Notes under the pieces: model-generated | Told to the model about the DNA's origin: nothing | What the model saw: the letters and a program-made list of their open reading frames with translations, nothing else | The model's database searches: none | Made by a program: the position numbers and the translations under genes | Shown here: piece by piece, positions 10,540-21,400 of the stretch | Position numbering within the stretch: position 1 is the stretch's first letter | How the letters are laid out: every line of letters begins with the position of its first letter | Assembly: GCA_020796225.1 (NCBI GenBank) | Contig: CM036753.1 | Span: forward strand, 74,467,865 to 74,531,864 | Direction of reading: 5' to 3' | DNA from: Arion vulgaris | Taxonomy: Eukaryota; Mollusca; Gastropoda; Stylommatophora; Arionidae | DNA length: 64,000 bases

Positions 10540-10660
10540 TATATTTATCAACTATTCTCACAGATTTACATGGAGAGTAAGATTCATGTTTCGCCTGTGT
10601 CGTGGTGGGGCTACAAAGGAAGCAAAGAATAGTACCACTGTGACCTACAAAGCATTTCGT
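10540..10660 (+). mobile_element. SINE-B/C 5' module fragment
   Basis: cacagatttacatggagag, then cgcctgtgtcgtgg, gcaaagaatagtaccac and gacctacaaagcat. The copy stops inside the shared module and runs into a LINE fragment. The cacagatttac lead-in also precedes the copy at 11505, so the module may start earlier than other copies suggest. Confidence 0.6.
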
Positions 10661-10692
10661 CCTTCCTTCCTTTCGTTCGCTTGAAATATTGT

Positions 10693-10848
10693 CTATATAT
10701 TCAATGTTGTCTCTTGTATAAACGTCACTGTCTTTTGTAGCTCACACAGAGTTCCTTGTAGTTTTCTGTCGAGTGTTGTTTCATTAGGCCATTGAGTTAT
10801 CCTCAGTGTATCATATTCGGGGCAGTCTTGAAGTATGTGCTCTGATAC
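10693..10848 (-). mobile_element. I-like LINE C-terminus (zinc-knuckle and terminal segment)
   Basis: An uninterrupted 51-codon minus-strand frame begins VSEHILQDCPEYDTLR and ends in a stop at 10693-10695. The H-x-LQDCP pattern is the end of the cysteine/histidine motif that follows RNase H in I-like LINEs. The 54540-57165 element has the equivalent EHVLQDC. Only this 3' piece is present, wedged between two SINE-B modules. Confidence 0.75.
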
Positions 10849-10880
10849 ATACTACAATGTGCGTGATTTATTTTACTTTC

Positions 10881-11150
10881 TCGCCCGTGTGGTGCCGGCG
10901 CTCGTAAGGGGAGCAAAGAATAGTACCATTGCGACCTACAAGACATGTCGTAAGAGGTGACTGATGTAGGTCCTAGGAAGCTACCCTAGTAAATAAAAAG
11001 CATCGAAGAAATCAGATGTGCTGGCCTACTTGTAGGTGAATAACTGGTACAGTGTACAATCACTTTTAGGCTCAGATCACATACAATTTACACAGAGTGG
11101 TTAACAAGTGATCGATATGGAGCGTTCAAATAAGAAGAAGAAGAAGAAGT
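10881..11150 (+). mobile_element. SINE-B, full-length
   Basis: tcgcccgtgtggtgccgg, gcaaagaatagtacca, acatgtcgtaagaggtgact, ggtcctaggaagctaccc, ggctcagatcacatac and ggttaacaagtgatcgatat lead to a (gaa)n tail. It is the best-preserved plus-strand copy and serves as the reference for the others. Confidence 0.85.
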
Positions 11151-11185
11151 ATACAATAACAGAAGACAATGAAGAAGATCATTAT

Positions 11186-11437
11186 ACAGTGTGTTCAACT
11201 TAAAAGTAGCCAGTGAATGGAGCTAATCTGGCATTTATGTATGGAAATGAGAAGGTTCAGTTATGACGTAGTATAGGTCAAGGTTGTGTGACGGTGTGTA
11301 ATTGTAGTGCGGGAATGAACAAATATGACGTAGGACGAGCTAGTCAGAACCGGTTTAAATAGTACATAAACACAACTCAATGTGTACCTGGCAACTTTCG
11401 AATTGTCATTGGGGCTGCAATTATCTTGAACACCCTG
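11186..11437. mobile_element. Mariner-type MITE, copy 1 (252 bp)
   Basis: The ends cagtgtgttcaacttaaaag and the complement of atcttgaacaccctg form the terminal inverted repeat. TA flanks both sides (11184-11185, 11438-11439), as in Tc1/mariner insertions. The interior is close to the copy at 24239-24497. No transposase is encoded. Confidence 0.85.
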
Positions 11438-11504
11438 TATAATAGCATCCCACTGACTTTCTTGTACATGCACACACAGTCTATGACTGCTTCAATTATA
11501 TTTC

Positions 11505-11815
11505 TCTTCTATTGTCACAGATTTACGTGGAGACGAAGATTCCTATTCGCCCGAGTGGTTACCGGGACCCAAATTGGGGTGTAAAGAATAGAACCACTGT
11601 TACCTGCCACGCATGTTGTTAGAGGCGTCTAAGGAGGTTGAGAGTAAGGCTAACTACCCCACACCGTAAAAAAACCACTAGATGGCTACAGAACGAAGAG
11701 AGAAAACCGAGTAAAAACTGGCTGAAACCGGACACATCGCCGAAGGATAAGCACCAGAGCTCCAAATGGTTCTGAAGATGTGACGTAAAACACACCAATG
11801 CTAAGGCTGCATGAA
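11505..11815 (+). mobile_element. SINE-C-like element with an alternative 3' half
   Basis: cacagatttacgtggag, tcgcccgagtggttaccggg, gtaaagaatagaaccactgt and tgttagaggcgtctaagg are the SINE-C 5' module. The continuation (actggctgaaaccgg, caccagagctccaaatgg) differs from SINE-C proper. It matches the complement of 30365-30435, so it defines a third module combination. Confidence 0.65.
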
Positions 11816-12238
11816 TCAAATTTTCACATGAATAGAATTTATAGGGACGTCTGGTACATCGGTTTTGGCGGTGATCGACAGAGAGAGAGATATCCCTATT
11901 TTCTGTTCATGTTGTTATCTGCTTTTTGTTGTTTCTAGTTTTTCCTAGTTTTTTCTTCATTTATTTCGTTCTTTGTTTTTATTAACATATTTTCATTGTG
12001 GGACGGTTAGGAATTTATTGTTTGAATATATATGTTGTGTTCGGTGTAAGAAGTGAATTTCTTCCATTATGTTGTATCCTCATCTTGATAAAGAACTTGT
12101 GGTCGAAACGTTGCTCTGTATTCTTATTGTTTTTGTGTTTTATAAAATTACAGACAGTACTTTGTTTTTACGTTTCGCCATTGTGGTGTATACAAAATAT
12201 AAATATAATGAAAGATACCCAAAAAAACAAAAAAAGTC

Positions 12239-12517
12239 GAGAGCTGCGGTAGCGTAGTTGTTAGTGAACTCGCTTCTCAAGGCTGGTGGTCTGGGTTCAA
12301 TTCCCGCAGTGGGCGTGGAATTTTTCCCGACCGCGACTGCTCTCAGGTCGACCCAGCCTCAACTGGGTACCAGACATGCTCTGGGAAAGTAAAGTTGGCC
12401 GGTGTGATGCTGACCACATCATCCATCGTGTGCCGACGGTCAATGAAAAATACAGGACTAACACTGTATTGACCTATATACCACAAGGTATGAAAGGGTT
12501 CCTTTACTTTACCTTTA
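12239..12517 (+). mobile_element. SINE-A, near full-length
   Basis: gagctgcggtagcgtag, B box ggttcaattcc, ctctcaggtcgacccagcc and gacggtcaatgaaaaat, ending with ggttcctttactttac. It sits after an A-rich stretch. I could not fix a clear target duplication. Confidence 0.85.
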
Positions 12518-12599
12518 TACCATGTAAAAGTGCAAATTTATTCCCACAAAAATGTTTACCCGGCAGTTATATTACTAGTGTCGAGGAACATTGTTTCTT

Positions 12600-13060
12600 A
12601 AAAATCTGAATGTCACATTTTTAATCACTACACTCCAATATGGTCAACCATGCATGATATAAATGATAGTGTTATGAGGATGCCAGGTAAAATTGAGGTA
12701 AACATGTTTCAAATATCGACCAAATCTAATTGTTTTTGTGCTTGTAGAAACGTTAGCACAAACTGGCAATTAGATTACCTTCTCTGAAGAGATATAATAC
12801 AAACTTACCGTCATATTATGTGGTTCTGCAACAGTAAGCAGGCCTATTTCAAGTTGAGCATATATATGAATATGATTACTATTCCATTTCTTGAAGAGGC
12901 AGCAATAAAACAACGTTTGTATTAAATTGTCATATTTTGAGAAGTACTAAGTATTTGTTACATAGAATAAATATTAATATGGAACTAAATAGAGTATTAA
13001 CAATACGTTTTATGTTTGGGGCAAGGTCGTGTTTGTGATAATGGTTCTAAAACGATTGTG
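12600..13060. other. No recognised feature
   Basis: AT-rich, no coding motif and no internal match noticed. Confidence 0.5.
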
Positions 13061-13061
13061 G

Positions 13062-13190
13062 GGGTTGATCTCCTGCTACAGGTTCGCTCCCACGTTGAGC
13101 CATCAGGATATTTTTTCCAGAGATCCCTGATCTCAGTGTAGATGATATCTAGTTTCTAGTCATATCGGAGATGGACGATAAAAATAAAAC
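13062..13190 (+). mobile_element. SINE-G fragment
   Basis: caggttcgctcccac (B-box-like), ccagagatccctgatctc and tttctagtcatatc match the complements of 28975-29150 and 43595-43738 in the same order. Confidence 0.6.
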
Positions 13191-14925
13191 ATAGGTCCAG
13201 TGTTCAGTTTGAGCACGCAAAAGGAACCATTAGCAGTTTAAAATCGAGAAGAGCAGACTTGAAATCCGTTGCCCGGGAAAAACTCCTTAGAAATGTGTTT
13301 GTTAAATTGCTAAAATATATCTTTTGATTTAAAAAAATAAGAGTTTGTTGTTCGAATCTAGTGTTTGGAAATGTGTTTGTTTCAGAAGCCCTAATTCACT
13401 TGTTCACTGTTTATTTATTGACAATATTCAAGGGAGATAAATGAAACGCGAGTTATCCTATATTCATTAACAATAATTAGTACAATTGAAGTATCTGTGT
13501 TATAGTCCGTTCAACGTGTCATGCACACAAATAAAAATGTGTATGTTTGTAACCATTTGATTTTAAAAATAAAAAAATCTTGTATGTGAGCTACGCTACG
13601 TATGTTCCCGACGATAGGAAAAGATGTTTTTGCTATTGAAACAATTACACCATCTAGAAGTTGCCTTCTTTGTGCTATATATTTGAAGTCTCCATTGACA
13701 TAGTTGAAGAAAACTAATGTTTGCAGCCATTAAATACATTGACTATAAAAATAGCAAAATGCAGGATGAAATCCATAGCTTTTTGAACAATTCTTATATT
13801 TTCCGGCACCAGATCAACTCAGGGGTTAACCGTCGTAAACAATCGACCGTCATAAGTGTGGCACGGACTTTTAGTTAAAAGCGTATACCGAAATTAGTGT
13901 GAAGCTATTGGGTCATACTGTTAACTTCTCAAAACAGACATTGATATAACATTTCTAATGCGTTTGAAGTTACAATGCAAAAAGTATCATTAATACTATA
14001 CGCGTATTTCCGCAAAGAGATGCACATCGGTCATCTGTACTACAGTATACAAGAACCAGAGAAAAGAGCTATTTTATTGTAGTGATACATCATTACTACA
14101 TATGTTAGCACATGCACATTGTACCGAAGAAGAAGCGATTTGAAAAGAACGTCTCCAAGTAGCTCCGCCATTGCTAGTCCCAAGCCTCGACGTGAAAGTG
14201 GGATGATATTAGGATATGGCAGCTAACTTTAACTGTAATGTGAGTTATTTAAACATAATAATACAACTAAGTCTACATTTCTTGTTTTATTTTATGACTC
14301 TATCGCAAATATCAATATTGGCCCCATGCATGAGCTGGGATTATACGCCTGTGCATGAGACTTGTCATCAAATGTCATATTGGTGCATTTACTGTAAAAA
14401 CTAAATTTTCGTTTCAGACTCGCCAAATATGCCGCCAACATCAAAGGAAACCGTTATATTACAAAATCCAGGTTTCCTATAGCAATTTCTTAAATCGGAC
14501 ATTTGTGTCGGTATAATGTTAAGATTGGGTGCAAAGTTTCGCTACTGTAGAATTTATGGTTTTGCTGCAATTCGCATTGAACTGTGGAGCATGAGTTTTG
14601 TTGAGCGGACTATAGTGATATGAATTTACGTACAAATTGAGAGTATTCCATTCCTGCCAAGTGGATTCCCTAGTAAGTTAACTTTCATCATGTCCTGTCA
14701 TGCTTAAATTTCTACAACGTTGATCCATGCCTCTGTCTTAAGTTGTCTTCACCGCAACATATTATTTGTCACTAATATTCCATACATTTCTTTTTCTATT
14801 GTGCGTTTTAAAGTTCTTTTTTCTTCTTTTCCCTCTCTTTCCTTTCATTATCCAAGTGATGGTTGTTCTCTCAGAGCTTATTCTCATAACATGATCATTT
14901 CTTCTTCTTTTTCGATCACTGATGT
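13191..14925. other. No recognised feature
   Basis: A 1.7-kb AT-rich stretch without tandem repeats or retrotransposon motifs that I can support. The short open frames at 14216 and 14720 show no recognisable domain. Unannotated host introns or regulatory DNA cannot be excluded. Confidence 0.45.
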
Positions 14926-14929
14926 CGAT

Positions 14930-15132
14930 GTATACAGAGTCTTCTACAACAGAACATCGGGAAAGAAGGTAAGAGGAAGACCACGGAAAAGATGGTTAGA
15001 TGGCGTAGCAGAATCCTGTGAAAGAGCAAAGATAACAATCACACAAGGCACCAGAACAGCGCAAGACAAAAACAGAAAACCACGACACTGGGCAACAACC
15101 CGGTAGCAGTGTGACGACAAATGAAGAAGAAG
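14930..15132 (+). mobile_element. LINE-3b 3' end
   Basis: Encodes KKVRGRPRKRWLDGVAESC, ERAKITITQGTRTAQD and RKPRHWATTR, then a stop and a gaagaagaag tail. The opposite-strand copy at 49090-49600 ends the same way. The element abuts a SINE-B in the other orientation. Confidence 0.8.
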
Positions 15133-15365
15133 ATGTCGACCACTTGTTAACCACTACTTGTGACTTGTATGTGATCCAAGCCTAAAAGCGATTGTACGTT
15201 GTTCCAGTTATACGCCTACAAGTAGGCCAGCACATCTGATTTCTGCGATCCTTTGTGTTTACTACGGTAGCTTCCCTAAGCATATACCTCAGTCATCTTT
15301 ACGACATGCCTTGTAGGTCGCAGTGTTACTATTCTTTGCTCCCCTGCGAGCCCAGGCAAGACACG
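15133..15365 (-). mobile_element. SINE-B, opposite orientation
   Basis: tcgaccacttgttaacc, gtatgtgatccaagcc, cctacaagtaggccagcac, tacgacatgccttgtaggtc and ctttgctcccctgcgagcc are the complement of SINE-B. The GAA tail position is taken by the tail of the adjoining LINE-3b. Confidence 0.8.
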
Positions 15366-16570
15366 TAACATGATTCAGTGATTTTCATCTTTCCTTTTTT
15401 TTCAAGTACACTTTTCTTACTTTCTAAACAGGTGTATAAATGAAGTCTACTGTTTGATGCTTGTTTGCTGCCATAAAATGTGTTTTTATTCTGGATGATG
15501 TATCCTCGTAAAACTACAGAACCTGAAAGTTTACACCTATACCACATACCCTTATATTTTTGTTCAAAATGCAATACCCTGTAATTACATTCTATTTACG
15601 TTTTCTATGACTACATGTTACACTGTTGATCACCAAATTATCTACTTCAAATGTTGCATTTATCCTACAACGTGACATGTTCTGGGTATCCCCTGTCTAT
15701 TTGCCTTGACACGAGAGTAAATAAAATTGTAAATTTGTTTAATGAAACACCGTCAGGCACTGTCAGGGGTTAAGGGTGATGATATATGTCATCTCTTGAT
15801 AAAGAAAACGATCTATATTGTCCGAAAATGAATCCAATCAATAAATCCACAAACGTTCAAAGGTTTGAAGAAGAAGCTATGTGTGCAAAGAGTTACGCTT
15901 TTGTGGGAGGTCGATGGGGCGTTGGGGCGCATTACATGCAAGAATAAACACGCTCGTTCGAAGCAAAAGTGTTCCAAATAAAATCAACACAAGTATGTGT
16001 ACGATCGATATTCATGTGTTCATTCGCAATTTTTATTTTGCCGTTTTCTTTTTTAATCTTTCTCTGAATTTGTTTTTCCTTTTTAATACAGGGAACAAAA
16101 TAACTTTTCTCTCGTTGTGCCTGTCATTATTATATTTCCATATTCTCTGTCTCTTTATGTGTATTTTTATTAACTTACATTCTTTCTTACTTTTCATTAC
16201 ATTACTTCTTCCCTTTGTTATTGGGGGTTCTGTTTTATGTAGGCGATGACAGCTTAATTAAATCGTGGATATGTCTAATAATTCGCAAATATGATAAAAA
16301 ATACATGCACAAATTTGTTCACGTCAGAGTGAAGCTGCGTAACGTGAATAAATAGAAAATATAACAAAATTATCGGTCCGTAATGATTAGCCAGTACAAT
16401 AAGAAAGTTATGAATAAATGATACGAAGTTCCAAATTAATTTTTGTGTGTTTTTCTACAACCTTAGCAGCAATCTTGAAATAATGACTACATTTGTTGTT
16501 CTTATTCTGTGATCAGGTGTATGGTCATGCTAGAATTTCAATCCTGTCGTCAAGGCGAAGTTCATTGTCT
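15366..16570. other. No recognised feature
   Basis: AT-rich, with pyrimidine-rich stretches near 16020-16210. The open frame at 15881-16249 is low-complexity F/L/S and shows no domain. Nothing else supported. Confidence 0.45.
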
Positions 16571-16576
16571 GTTCCC

Positions 16577-17060
16577 AGTCGGAACAAGTACCCTAGTCGG
16601 AATAAGTACCCCAGTCGGAACAAGTATCCCAGTCGGAACAAGTATCCTAGTCGGAACAAGTACCCCAGTCGGAACGAGTATCCCAGTCGGAACAAGTACC
16701 CCAGTCGGAACAAGTACCCAAGTCGGAACAAGTACCCCAGTCGGAACAAGTATCCTAGTCGGAACAAGTACCCCAGTCGGAACAAGTGTCCCAGTCGGAA
16801 CAAGTACCCCAGTCGGAACAAGTATCCTAGTCGGAACAAGTACCCCAGTCGGAACAAGTACCCCAGTCGGAACAAGTATCCTAGTCGGAACAAGTACCCC
16901 AGTCGGAACAAGTATCCTAGTCGGAACAAGTACCCCAGTCGGAACAAGTACCCCAGTCGGAACAAGTATCCCAGTCGGAACAAGTACCCCAGTCGGAACA
17001 AGTACCCCAGTCGGAACAAGTACCCCAGTCGAAACAAGTATCTTAGTTTGAACAAGTACC
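16577..17060. repeat. 18-bp minisatellite, about 27 units
   Basis: The unit agtcggaacaagtacccc recurs with mostly single-base changes (tatcc, gtgtc). Because 18 is a multiple of three and the unit lacks stops, long frames stay open on both strands: a PSRNKY hexapeptide and VGTSTP on plus, GYLFRL on minus. The frame at 16493-17140 is therefore a by-product of the array and not a gene. Confidence 0.95.
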
Positions 17061-17083
17061 CAACAGTTTCTAACTTAAATCTA

Positions 17084-17201
17084 GTGAAACACGTACAAAC
17101 AAAGTACTATAGTTTTACATTATATTTTGTAAAACTATAGTACTTTGTTTGTACGTGTTTCACTATTTACCAAGTTTTACTGCAGTCTTCCCCTATTTCG
17201 A
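17084..17201. mobile_element. Short hairpin-bearing insertion with 13-bp TSD
   Basis: 118 bp flanked by taacttaaatcta at 17071-17083 and 17202-17214. The left part is a perfect inverted repeat (37-bp arms 17082-17118 and 17129-17165, 10-bp loop). It is followed by caagttttactgcagtcttc, cccta and a tcga end. Relatives at 27679-27722 and 60500-60551 share ttttactgcag and the C-run, and the latter also ends in tcga. It has no coding capacity. I do not recognise the family. Confidence 0.75.
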
Positions 17202-17586
17202 TAACTTAAATCTACACCCTCTGGTCAATTTATTAGCTACTGTTTTAGTCAGTCTCCATGTTTATGACTTATACAGCAGAACGAACTGCTTGGCATAAAG
17301 GGAAACATGTACACTCGTATTTCATTAGGAATGTGAAACATCAATATTCGTGGGGATATCAAAAACATTCAAACATGCACTGTTCGTGGCAATGGTAATC
17401 TGTAGTATACACTGTAGCAGCATTTGTAATAAAAATACACTTTAATCAACAATAACACTACCATTCTCTCATGTATTCGTACGTGTTGACAGCAACGTAA
17501 TTAAAATGCACTATAAACAGAAGTAAAATTGTTATTATTTCAAGTATGTGGTTATTAGAATTTACAGAATTCACTATCAATATTAA

Positions 17587-17804
17587 CCCTTTAGCTGCTA
17601 AGGACGTATATATACGTTTTTCCCATTCACTTCTAAAGATGCATTAACACGTCTGTTATTATCTCTCCTCTGTGGGTAAAGACGTATTAACACGGTATAC
17701 ATTGCTACTGTCACTGTTATATGCGTACATTCACGTTTGTGACCTAGAAACACAGAGTATATATTTTTAGCTCAGCCTTCGGAAAGTATGTAGCAGTGAA
17801 AGGG
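17587..17804. mobile_element. piggyBac-type MITE (218 bp) at a TTAA site
   Basis: The left end ccctttagctgcta and the complement of the right end ccctttcactgcta form a 14-bp inverted repeat with two mismatches. TTAA lies at 17583-17586 and 17805-17808. CCY termini with TTAA duplication are the piggyBac signature. No transposase is present. Confidence 0.8.
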
Positions 17805-17879
17805 TTAATATATATTGAATCATTTCATGTATGTAAGTATAGCATTTCCATCAGAAATCTACAGACCTTCAGAAATGGA

Positions 17880-18194
17880 TGTGTATGTAGAATAGAGGGA
17901 CTGAGATGGTATGATAATGTTACGAAAGAAGAACTCAGAGAAAGAGCTAAGCAGATACCAGTGGAGAGAGATCCAAGGAAGAGACGCTGGCGATGGAGAA
18001 AACACACATTGAGAAGATCGACCGGAAGCATTGCAAGACAGGCGCTGTTTTGGAACCCGCAGGGAAAAAGGTGTAGGGGAAGACCTAAACATACCTGAAG
18101 AAGAGAACTGGTGGCTGATATTAAAAGGATAGGTAAAACATGGAAATAGTTGGAAGGGATGGCAGGATAGAAGAAGAGCTGGAAGACGTTTGTT
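17880..18194 (+). mobile_element. LINE-5 family C-terminus, left part (split by element X)
   Basis: Encodes RIEGLRWYDNVTKEELRERA, then PRKRRWRWRKHTLRR, ARQALFWNPQGKRCRGRPKHT, a stop and a degraded E-L-V-A-D-I-K-R-I-G segment. It is interrupted after ggaagacgtttgt. The continuation tgaagacctgtgctctg is at 18702-18740, beyond element X. Relatives are at 21925-22108, 25310-25615 and 62889-63028. Confidence 0.85.
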
Positions 18195-18701
18195 TGATTC
18201 TGAACACGACTTTGCTAGCGCATTTTCGACATGTTTGGTTGGGTATTTTCCGGTTTCGTTTGCCGAGCTACTGAGTTAGTGCTTGAGCAACGCTGTGAGC
18301 TATGACTGTTACATGGAATGCTTTTTGCTGTGTCAACTGTGCGTTTGTTGTGTGTATTCAGAAAATGGCGGACAGCGGTTATGACGAACAAGCTCAATCT
18401 GCCGTATGCAGTTATATTGCGAGTGCAGAAAGCTGGATTTTGTCGTGATTGATGTTCCCTTCGACAACAATTGCAATTCAAGTGATGAACAGTTTTGTGT
18501 TGCTACATTAGCGACGGCCATATGCAATTTATGCGGTGCAGGTTGCTTTTTGTGGCGGTACGCGGCTGTTTTATTCTGGAATTAGTTCACACAGGAAACA
18601 TTTCACAGTTGTTAACATTTCGTGTGATTTTCATTGGCACAGGAACGGAGCAATTATGGGGTGACCAGTTTGCAGTGAAGTTGGAATCGTATTATGAACT
18701 A
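18195..18701 (+). mobile_element. Element X, copy 2, inserted in LINE-5
   Basis: An inverted counterpart of 3323-3830 with scattered substitutions. It starts tgattctgaacacg and ends cgtattatgaacta. The unoccupied target is visible at 62971-63000, where a LINE-5 copy reads aagtttgttgaagacctg without interruption. The first in-frame ATG (ATGGCGGAC near 18364) gives 27 codons, as in copy 1. No long target duplication is seen here. Confidence 0.8.
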
Positions 18702-18986
18702 TGAAGACCTGTGCTCTGTTGGGAGTTGAAATGGGAAGAAGAAGGATAGCATTTACATTCAACATCACCTTTTCTCAATAATACAATTTTGAATTTGTTT
18801 TCTAAACATGAAGTGTGAATATCTGTAAATTGGTGAGAAATTACTTAAGAAGTTTATATTGACTTACAGGACAGTATAACCTGAAACATATCCAATATTC
18901 TCACTAAGCTAGAACGCTTCTTGTCACAACGCCAAAATACTTCAATGTATTTTATGCACATACTTCAATTATTTCAATGTGGGAAG

Positions 18987-19215
18987 GAGAAGAATAAGAG
19001 GAAGACCTAGAAGATGATGGATTCCAGATGCCATTGACGATCTGAGAAGAATAAGAGGAAGACCTAGAAGATGATGGATGCCAGATGCCATTGACGATCT
19101 GAGAAGACCACCTTGCACCGAACAGAGAGTTTTTTCAGGACTGCTTTCATGAGAGCCAAGTTCCGGAAGGGAAAAGCTACTTGATGATGATGATGATGAA
19201 AATGTCCATCTTCTG
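18987..19215 (+). mobile_element. LINE-6 3' end with a 57-bp tandem duplication
   Basis: RRIRGRPRR, a stop in place of R, W-x-P-D-A-I-D-D-L-R occurs twice because 18987-19043 is repeated at 19044-19100. PCTEQRVFSG follows, and a gatgatgatgatga tail near 19190. The unduplicated relative is at 52133-52555. Confidence 0.8.
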
Positions 19216-19680
19216 TGATCCAGCACCGCCTAGCTTCTTGCTCTTGTGCCCTACGCCACGTATGTAGTATTGATATTGCACAGAGCATTGAAGAGCTGGG
19301 AAGACTATGGGATCTTTTACCCACCCTAGACTGGAACTAGTAGTAAGTGCTAAATATCAATAGTGGACAGAGATAAATGAAGTTATTTATACCCTGACAG
19401 TATTTAGTTTCACGTGTCCATTTTACTTTATTGACTGCTCAGTCAACGTTATTAATATCTGGGGAGATAATTCATACACTCGACTTCATGCACAATAACC
19501 GTTCTGTATAAATGTGTTAAATATGGGATCTTCCTTGCATAGTTACTCCTCTTTAATATCCGAGGCTACTATAAAATAACATGTCTACTTTCAACACTCA
19601 ATAAAATAACAGATTCATTTAATAACACTTCCAGATAAACATGGGTTTCAAGTAAATAGTGTCCCTGTTTTATTAGTCTT

Positions 19681-19942
19681 CTTCTTTTTCTTCTTCTTAC
19701 GCTCCGTATCGCCCACTTGTTAAATCATTCTTTGTATTTGTATGTGATCTGAGCCTAAGAGGGGTTGTACATTGTGGCAGTTCTGCGCCTATAAGTAGGC
19801 CAGCACATCGGATTACTACGACGCTTTTTATTTACTATGGCAGGTTCCCTAGGCCCCCAACCTTAGCCGCTACTTATGACATGCCTTGTAAGTCACAGTG
19901 TTACTTTTCTTTGATCTCTTGCCAGCCCCTGCAACAAACGGG
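19681..19942 (-). mobile_element. SINE-B, opposite orientation
   Basis: A cttcttcttacgctccgtat tail junction, then cgcccacttgttaaatc, gcgcctataagtaggccagc, gacatgccttgtaagtc and a diverged 5' end. It lies just ahead of a SINE-D in the same orientation. Confidence 0.8.
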
Positions 19943-19965
19943 AGGTTTTATTAATGAATGAAAAT

Positions 19966-20201
19966 GCATATCCTAAAGGACGTAGCCATCAACCACAGTA
20001 AACTAGTCGTTGATTCTCTAGGCCCCACTTATACGTTCAGTAGTTTACCATTGCTTTCTGAACGGTGCAGTCTATTTTTACCTTTTTGTAAAAATCACAC
20101 GGAAACGAATTTGCTTCCATACTTGCCCACCATGGGGTTTGAACCAGGTACGCTTGGGTTCGTGATCGAGCTCACTACCCGCTTGAGCTACAGACGCTCA
20201 T
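19966..20201 (-). mobile_element. SINE-D, full-length, opposite orientation
   Basis: cctaaaggacgtagcc, agtaaactagtcgttgattc, tttaccattgctttctgaac, then complementary B box tttgaaccaggt and A box region gcttgagctacagacgctc. It is uninterrupted, so it gives the family layout used to interpret the split copies at 2427 and 62757. Confidence 0.85.
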
Positions 20202-20209
20202 AACCAAAG

Positions 20210-20868
20210 ACGTTTTATTAATAACTTCCGCATTTGGTTAATGTGATAAATTTCTTTGTTTTAATTGATGCAGTTTCTGTGTAAATGAGCATACATAACG
20301 TCATGATTTACTTACGTTCAATTTACTCTATTTCAGACAACTCACTTGTTTAATTAATGAACACAACAATTGTATAAATGGTTTCTTAATGATATTTCAA
20401 TGATATCGCTAAATGATATCGCTTCTTGCCTTTTCGCTAGGATCAAAGCGAAGTGCTCACTTTATCTCGGTCAAATGGTGGGAGCCGTCATAAAAAAAGC
20501 TAAATTGCACAATCAAACACACTTAAACAAGCTCCGAGCAGTTCTCATTCGAAATAATGACAACGCTCAGAGTTTACTCGTTCATATGTACTGGGTCCAT
20601 TCGTTGTGGTACTTCCGGGTATCGTAAATGAAAAATCCTAACCTGAACAGCTTCGTGACGACTGCACTAGCTATGCGGTCATTAAATTCCTGAGGCCCAC
20701 GTCCCACCTGTCCTATACCGCGCTAAAAGGCGGTACTATGGGCAGTAAGGACAGTTTTCTGTTTTCCCAGATAGAGAAAATACTAAAATAACAATGTTAT
20801 CAAAATATCAAAAATAATAAAGATAATCATATAAGGAAAAACACAATCAAACTTGGTTATGTTTCCGT
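20210..20868. other. No recognised feature except a short hairpin
   Basis: accgcgctaaaaggcggt near 20715-20735, inside a partly complementary ctgtcct/aggacag pair, is the only structured segment noticed. The 20370-20627 frame has no recognisable domain. Confidence 0.4.
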
Positions 20869-20869
20869 C

Positions 20870-21056
20870 AAGTTTTAGAAGAAATAGCTGTATATAACCA
20901 AGTAAGAGAACAAAGGAAAATAAGTGAATATAGTTTAGAAGAAATAGCTGTATACAACCAAGTAGGAGAACAAAGGAAAGTAAGTGAATATAGTTTTAGA
21001 AGAAATAGCTGAATATAACCAAGTAAGAGAACAAAGGAAAATAAGTGAATATATTA
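20870..21056. repeat. About 61-bp direct repeat, three copies
   Basis: tttagaagaaatagctg followed by aaccaagta and gagaacaaaggaaa and ataagtgaata occurs three times in a row. Confidence 0.85.
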
Positions 21057-21138
21057 TTGAACAACTATGTTATAATCAAAACTTCATGTATAACAATTCT
21101 TCTTTATTAAACATCTATTGGACCTCTGTTTACATTAT

Positions 21139-21400
21139 TCTTCTTCTTCTGTGAACGCTCCATATCGACCACTTGTTAACCACTCTGTGTGATTTGTATG
21201 TGATCTTAGCCTAAGAGCTACGGTGCGTTGTGCCAGTTATGCGCCTACAAGTAGACCAGCACATCCGATTTCTGCAATGTTTTTATTTACTAGGGTAGCT
21301 TCCTAGGTCCTACATCAGTCACCTCTTACGACATGCCTTGTAGGTCGCAGTGGTACAATTCTTTGCTTCCCTTGCAGGCCCCATCACCACACATGTGGGT
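21139..21400 (-). mobile_element. SINE-B, opposite orientation
   Basis: cttcttcttctgtgaacgctcc tail side, cgaccacttgttaaccac, gcgcctacaagtagaccagc, tcctaggtcctacatcagtc and gacatgccttgtaggtcgc. Well preserved. Confidence 0.85.

Noticed and set aside
16493..17140. 215-codon PSRNKY-repeat protein and its overlapping frames on both strands
   Set aside because: The 18-bp period without stops keeps several frames open at once; no unique domain and no frame conservation outside the array.
17072..17214. Reading the hairpin insertion as a transcription terminator
   Set aside because: Eukaryotic context and flanking target duplications make it an insertion; the stem is far longer than a terminator and lacks a following T-run.
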